Position numbers and translations under genes: made by a program. From Viscum album (lineage: Eukaryota > Streptophyta > Magnoliopsida > Santalales > Viscaceae), in NCBI GenBank assembly GCA_963277665.1, contig OY728120.1, positions 947,037,195-947,101,194 on the forward strand: a stretch of 64,000 nucleotides of DNA, in the 5' to 3' direction. Below are positions 60,401 through 64,000 of this stretch, in pieces. Position 1 is the first letter of the stretch. Every line of letters begins with the position of its first letter. Under the pieces are notes generated by a model. That model saw only the letters and a program-made list of their open reading frames with translations, had not been told where the DNA came from and made no database searches.

Positions 60401-63400
60401 ATAATTTTTCCAAACATCCCTAAAGAGCCCCTCATCCCCCTTATAAAAATCCATCACCTCAAACCAATTAATCACACCACTCAAGCACCATGACTCATCC
60501 AAAATCATTCAAATTAATCTCCCTACATCCCTCTCCTCCTCTTATAATCCTTAACTTAGTCATAGTTCACTTCAAGTAAACCTTTTGGTTTAAACCAAAG
60601 GGAGTTACCCAATTTAAAGGTTACATCTCCTCTTCAATCCTTTTATTTGATTTTACATCTCCAACCCCATAAACTATTTTTATTTCATTCATTCATAACA
60701 AAACCATTATTATATATTTAATAAGTTTTATTTAGGAGAAGGATTCTAACTATAGTTACAAACACCTCCATCTAATGGGAAATGAACATTCTGTTTCTAT
60801 GGATGATGAACTACTGCCTCACGAAACGATGATTGTTCCGTTATCTCCAACCACCTATAATGGTGGAAATTATGATTGAAATATATTTATATTGTATCTA
60901 TGCTTCATTAGTTTCCATTTATATCATACCTTTATTGCTTCCAAAAAGGGTAAATGCGATAATTTCATTTGAGGAAGTGTGGACAACCGCCACCTTAAGG
61001 TGATATGAGTTTTTCATTCCATACGTTGAACGTATAAAGGATAGAGATAATTAAATTATAAATGATTTTATTCTAGAATTATAATATACCTATTTATCAT
61101 TAAGTTTTCATTCCATTAAATATGAAATAGAAATTAATGTAGCATTTATGCGTACGTACGACCTACCATCTCCATGAACGATGCATTTCATTTCTTATCT
61201 ACAAATGTTAATTACTATTATAAATACATATATATACGGGATATATATTATATATATGATATCTAAATAATGAATATTATTCTGGAGATAATTTAATTCT
61301 TTCCACAAGGACAATTTGTAATTATAAAAAGTTTATTTTTGACTCAAGTTTTGTACATTGACAAAATGTCCAATATGTACTAAAATAATTGACTAATTGT
61401 TATAGAAATGTAATAAGTGATATAAAAGGAATAATAAAATTAAAAAGGTTCTTAATCAAGTACAAATTAACTTAAGATTATTATTAATGATGAACAATGA
61501 ACAAATGAGTCTAGTCAGACACGAGGTAATGGGTTTTTTATCTCACTTTAAATTATGTGAGATTCCCATTATTCACCACTTATTTATAGCATGTGGTATC
61601 TTGTGAACTAACATTTGATATATATTATCATCATTACCTTTATATTATGGGTATTATATGATTAATATTGTGGAAATTATGTTTTCTTCATACGAATCTT
61701 TTGATTACAACGTGGTAATGAATTTTCATCTCATTTTTTATTGTCATTAGATTCGTGAAATATTTACAACAATTTATTTTTGAGTGGTGTATGTACTTCA
61801 CATGATAATATTCATTTTCTAATAAACATAAATTTATGGGTATTTATATCATCATTTTATCCAGCTTTTTTATGTGGTGTATGTTTTGTAACTTACCAAA
61901 TCGGTTGGGGAACCTTTTACTCTCCTCTTTTAGTGAAATGAAACTTTTATGTAATTTCATTTAAATTTCCACTTTATTGTGTTTGTATATGTTCTTCAAT
62001 ATCATTATTGTTTTAATTTTTCTGAACATGTGACGAGAGATTGTTTTTTTCTCTTATCAACTCATTTTCTGAATTTTAGAGTGACGCCATTAAGCTGTCA
62101 AATTTTTTAAGGGAACTTCTTCACCCAATTTCCATTCTATGGGATAAACTTTTAATTCTTGGTTATGTTGTGCAATGAATATGTTTGAATATAATATGAT
62201 TATTTTTATCTTAATATCCACTTATATTGGGTTTATTATTATTTTTCACACATGATTAAGTCATTGATTTATCCTCAATCCAAGGATACGATCTTTGTAA
62301 GGGACTTTGTCTCAATTTACATTCCGTTGAGACTTTTTTTGTCATACACCAATTCACTTTTATATGGAATACATACTGCCCTTTGGAATATTATGTCATG
62401 AATCTCCTTATTATCAGGATATTATATGATTTTTTTATTGTAATTCTGTAATTATTTTTATTCAATCATTTTCTCAAGTGGTAAGGGACTCTTTAACAAA
62501 AACAGAGTTTTAAATGTTTTAAATAATTATTCTTCTAAATTTTTTCCATTAATGACCATGTTTTTAAAATGATTGTAAGTATTTATTTATATGGAATTTA
62601 ATGATTTTAAATTTTAAATTTTTTAAAATCTTCAAAGTTGTATGGGAAGCATTGATTCAAAAATATCTATATTAAATGTTTTCAATGGTTTTTGAAATGA
62701 ATTGATTATTTCAGTATCTTGAAATGCTTTCCTTTGATTTCAAATGAAATATTTATGTTTTCAATTTTTTTATAATGTTACTTGGTCAAATGACTGGTGG
62801 TTCCGTGATAAAATAGGTTGGGTGGTTACGTTATAACCTCTAATGCATTGGGTATGGATGTTGACCATATTTCTATTCCATTTAGTGATATGTGTGTAAG
62901 TCGACCTTATGGTTATTACATTTAAGTATGATTATGTACAAAGTTACCAATGTATGTTATGTGTGTTTTTAATGGGATTTATGTTAACATTTTGGTTACA
63001 AAAAGGGTAAGAAATGATCTTTTGAACAGGGAATACTACTTACAAATTTATAAAGGTGAAAAGTATTAATTATGATGAAGTTTTTTTTAAAAACTAACAG
63101 TTTTCATTCTCTATGTATCCCTTAATGATCATTATTTTCTCATCACAATTTATTTTTTAAATTATTTTCAAATCACATAATGTGAAATGAGGTCAAGGAT
63201 GGGATCAAGGAATAATCATGTTGTCTAAAACATGGAACTAGACATGACTCTTTTTTTTAGTTTTTTTTATTTTAGAAAATTGGATACATAGTAAAAGTAT
63301 CTACTTTGTAATTTTTGAGATGTAATGTAATAGTTATGGGATAATTCTATAAAACTGTAAACCAAAATGGATCCTCAATGTGAATTATTCATTTATTTCA

Positions 63401-63434
63401 AGTATATGTAATTTAATAAGGCTGAGTCATTATA
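60400..63434 (+). repeat. Element B-prime LTR-like region (diverged B relative), left end uncertain
   Basis: Several landmarks of the B LTR recur in order. They are 'cccctcatcccccttataaaaatcc' (split: about 60429-60440 and TATAAAAA at 60442-60449), the motif GTGACGCCATTAAGCTGTCAA (62081-62101), 'aatgcattgggta.tgatg' near 62840, and 'ggatcctcaatgtg' near 63370. The right end reads 'tcattata', followed by a primer-site-like string. The TATA to motif distance is about 1.6 kb against 0.3 kb in B, so there is roughly 1.3 kb of extra sequence (within about 60700-61950). Confidence 0.55.
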
Positions 63435-63436
63435 GT

Positions 63437-63448
63437 TGTTAACATTGG
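63437..63448 (+). other. B-prime degenerate primer-binding site
   Basis: TGTTAACATTGG occupies the place of TGGTATCAAAGG in B, two bases after the LTR end. It is heavily mutated. Confidence 0.4.
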
Positions 63449-63661
63449 TCAGTTTCGATAACTTTAGAGGTTAGGGTGTTTTTAAAGCATAAGTGACATA
63501 GCAATAATTGTTAGGATTTTATAAAGATTCATAGTTATTTTAGATAAAGTGAATGAATTTAGGATAACATGAATAAGTATATATTAGTATTTTACCTCTA
63601 TATAGGATATTATATAATGATTTTATTTATACACTCAAACTAACCATTTTTGTTTTAGTAA

Positions 63662-64000
63662 ATGGCTAGATCTAGCAGGAGACAAATTTACTGTGGTTGT
63701 GAAGAAAATTTGGATGTTTTTTGAATGAGACACTAAATGAAATGGGTGATATAATGAGAAGTATTGTTGTTATTCTCAACCAACTATCTATAGTCATGAT
63801 TGACCACCTAAACCTTCGTGACTTTTATAAGGCATCGTATATGGGAGAAACAAATCCATATAGATGTTTAGTTAATAATAATAAAGGTAAGTATAATAAA
63901 AAACCTATTTGTAGAGAATGTGGAAAGAAACACAATGGAAAATTCTTCAAAGGGATGGGAAGATGTTTCAGATGTGGTAATGAAGGTCATGAAGTAAGAA
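63662..64000 (+). pseudogene. Element B-prime gag, internally deleted, runs off the window
   Basis: Begins at an ATG (MARSSRRQ) in the position of the B gag start. The early block EMGDIMRSIVVILNQLS corresponds to METFIRMMNQLTQ in B. Zinc-finger cysteines CRECGKKHNGKF (from about 63910) and CFRCGNEGHEVR (to the window edge) correspond to CNKCGKKHPGNC and CYRCGREGHISR in B. In B the ATG-to-knuckle distance is about 800 bases; here it is about 250, so the conserved capsid domain is missing. The two readable parts are in different frames. The last knuckle is cut by the window end. Confidence 0.75.

Overview
The window looks like nuclear heterochromatin of a flowering plant. It is AT-rich, and I found no intact host gene on either strand. 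Almost everything I can identify is LTR retrotransposon: degenerate Ty1/copia, two families of Ty3/gypsy chromovirus-type elements, and one non-autonomous CACTA-like DNA transposon. The evidence for a plant is the iMet-type primer-binding sites (TGGTATCA), gypsy polyproteins ending in a chromodomain-like segment, LTRs of 1.9-2.9 kb, and plant-style CACTA subterminal repeats. The species cannot be named from the sequence.

Layout. Positions 1-6960 are AT-rich with no gene, apart from an old copia LTR-like stretch (about 3640-4510). A copia element, here 'C', begins with an LTR-like stretch near 6960-8420 and carries a CACTA-like insertion (9111-10972). It is interrupted inside its integrase by gypsy element 'A' (14460-34075, target duplication GTAAT). 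A is in turn interrupted by gypsy element 'B' (21453-32158, target duplication ACTAC). After A, the copia integrase, RT and RNase H resume at 34116.

The most striking feature is a direct tandem duplication of about 18.6 kb. Unit 1 is 18235-36807 and unit 2 is 36808-55393. It starts inside the protease region of A and ends inside the copia 3' LTR-like region, and both edges and the junction share the six bases TTATGT. Unit 2 therefore holds a 5'-truncated A, a second full-length B (40026-50744) and a second copy of the copia 3' half. The copia LTR-like end then runs to about 56830. Beyond an AT-rich gap, a diverged relative of B ('B-prime') enters with a long LTR-like region (about 60400-63434) and the start of a gag that runs off the window.

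How the pieces relate. The nesting order is C, then A, then B, then the duplication. In a 288-base stretch of the B LTR I counted 13 differences between the two LTRs of one element, but only 5 between the same LTR in the two units, so B inserted well before the duplication. All polyproteins carry stops and frameshifts. Most are shared by both units and a few are private, so every element here is dead. Each B LTR also carries a 95-codon open frame of unknown origin, a tandemly repeated U3, and a motif repeated every ~200 bases, none of which is explained by the standard retroelement proteins.
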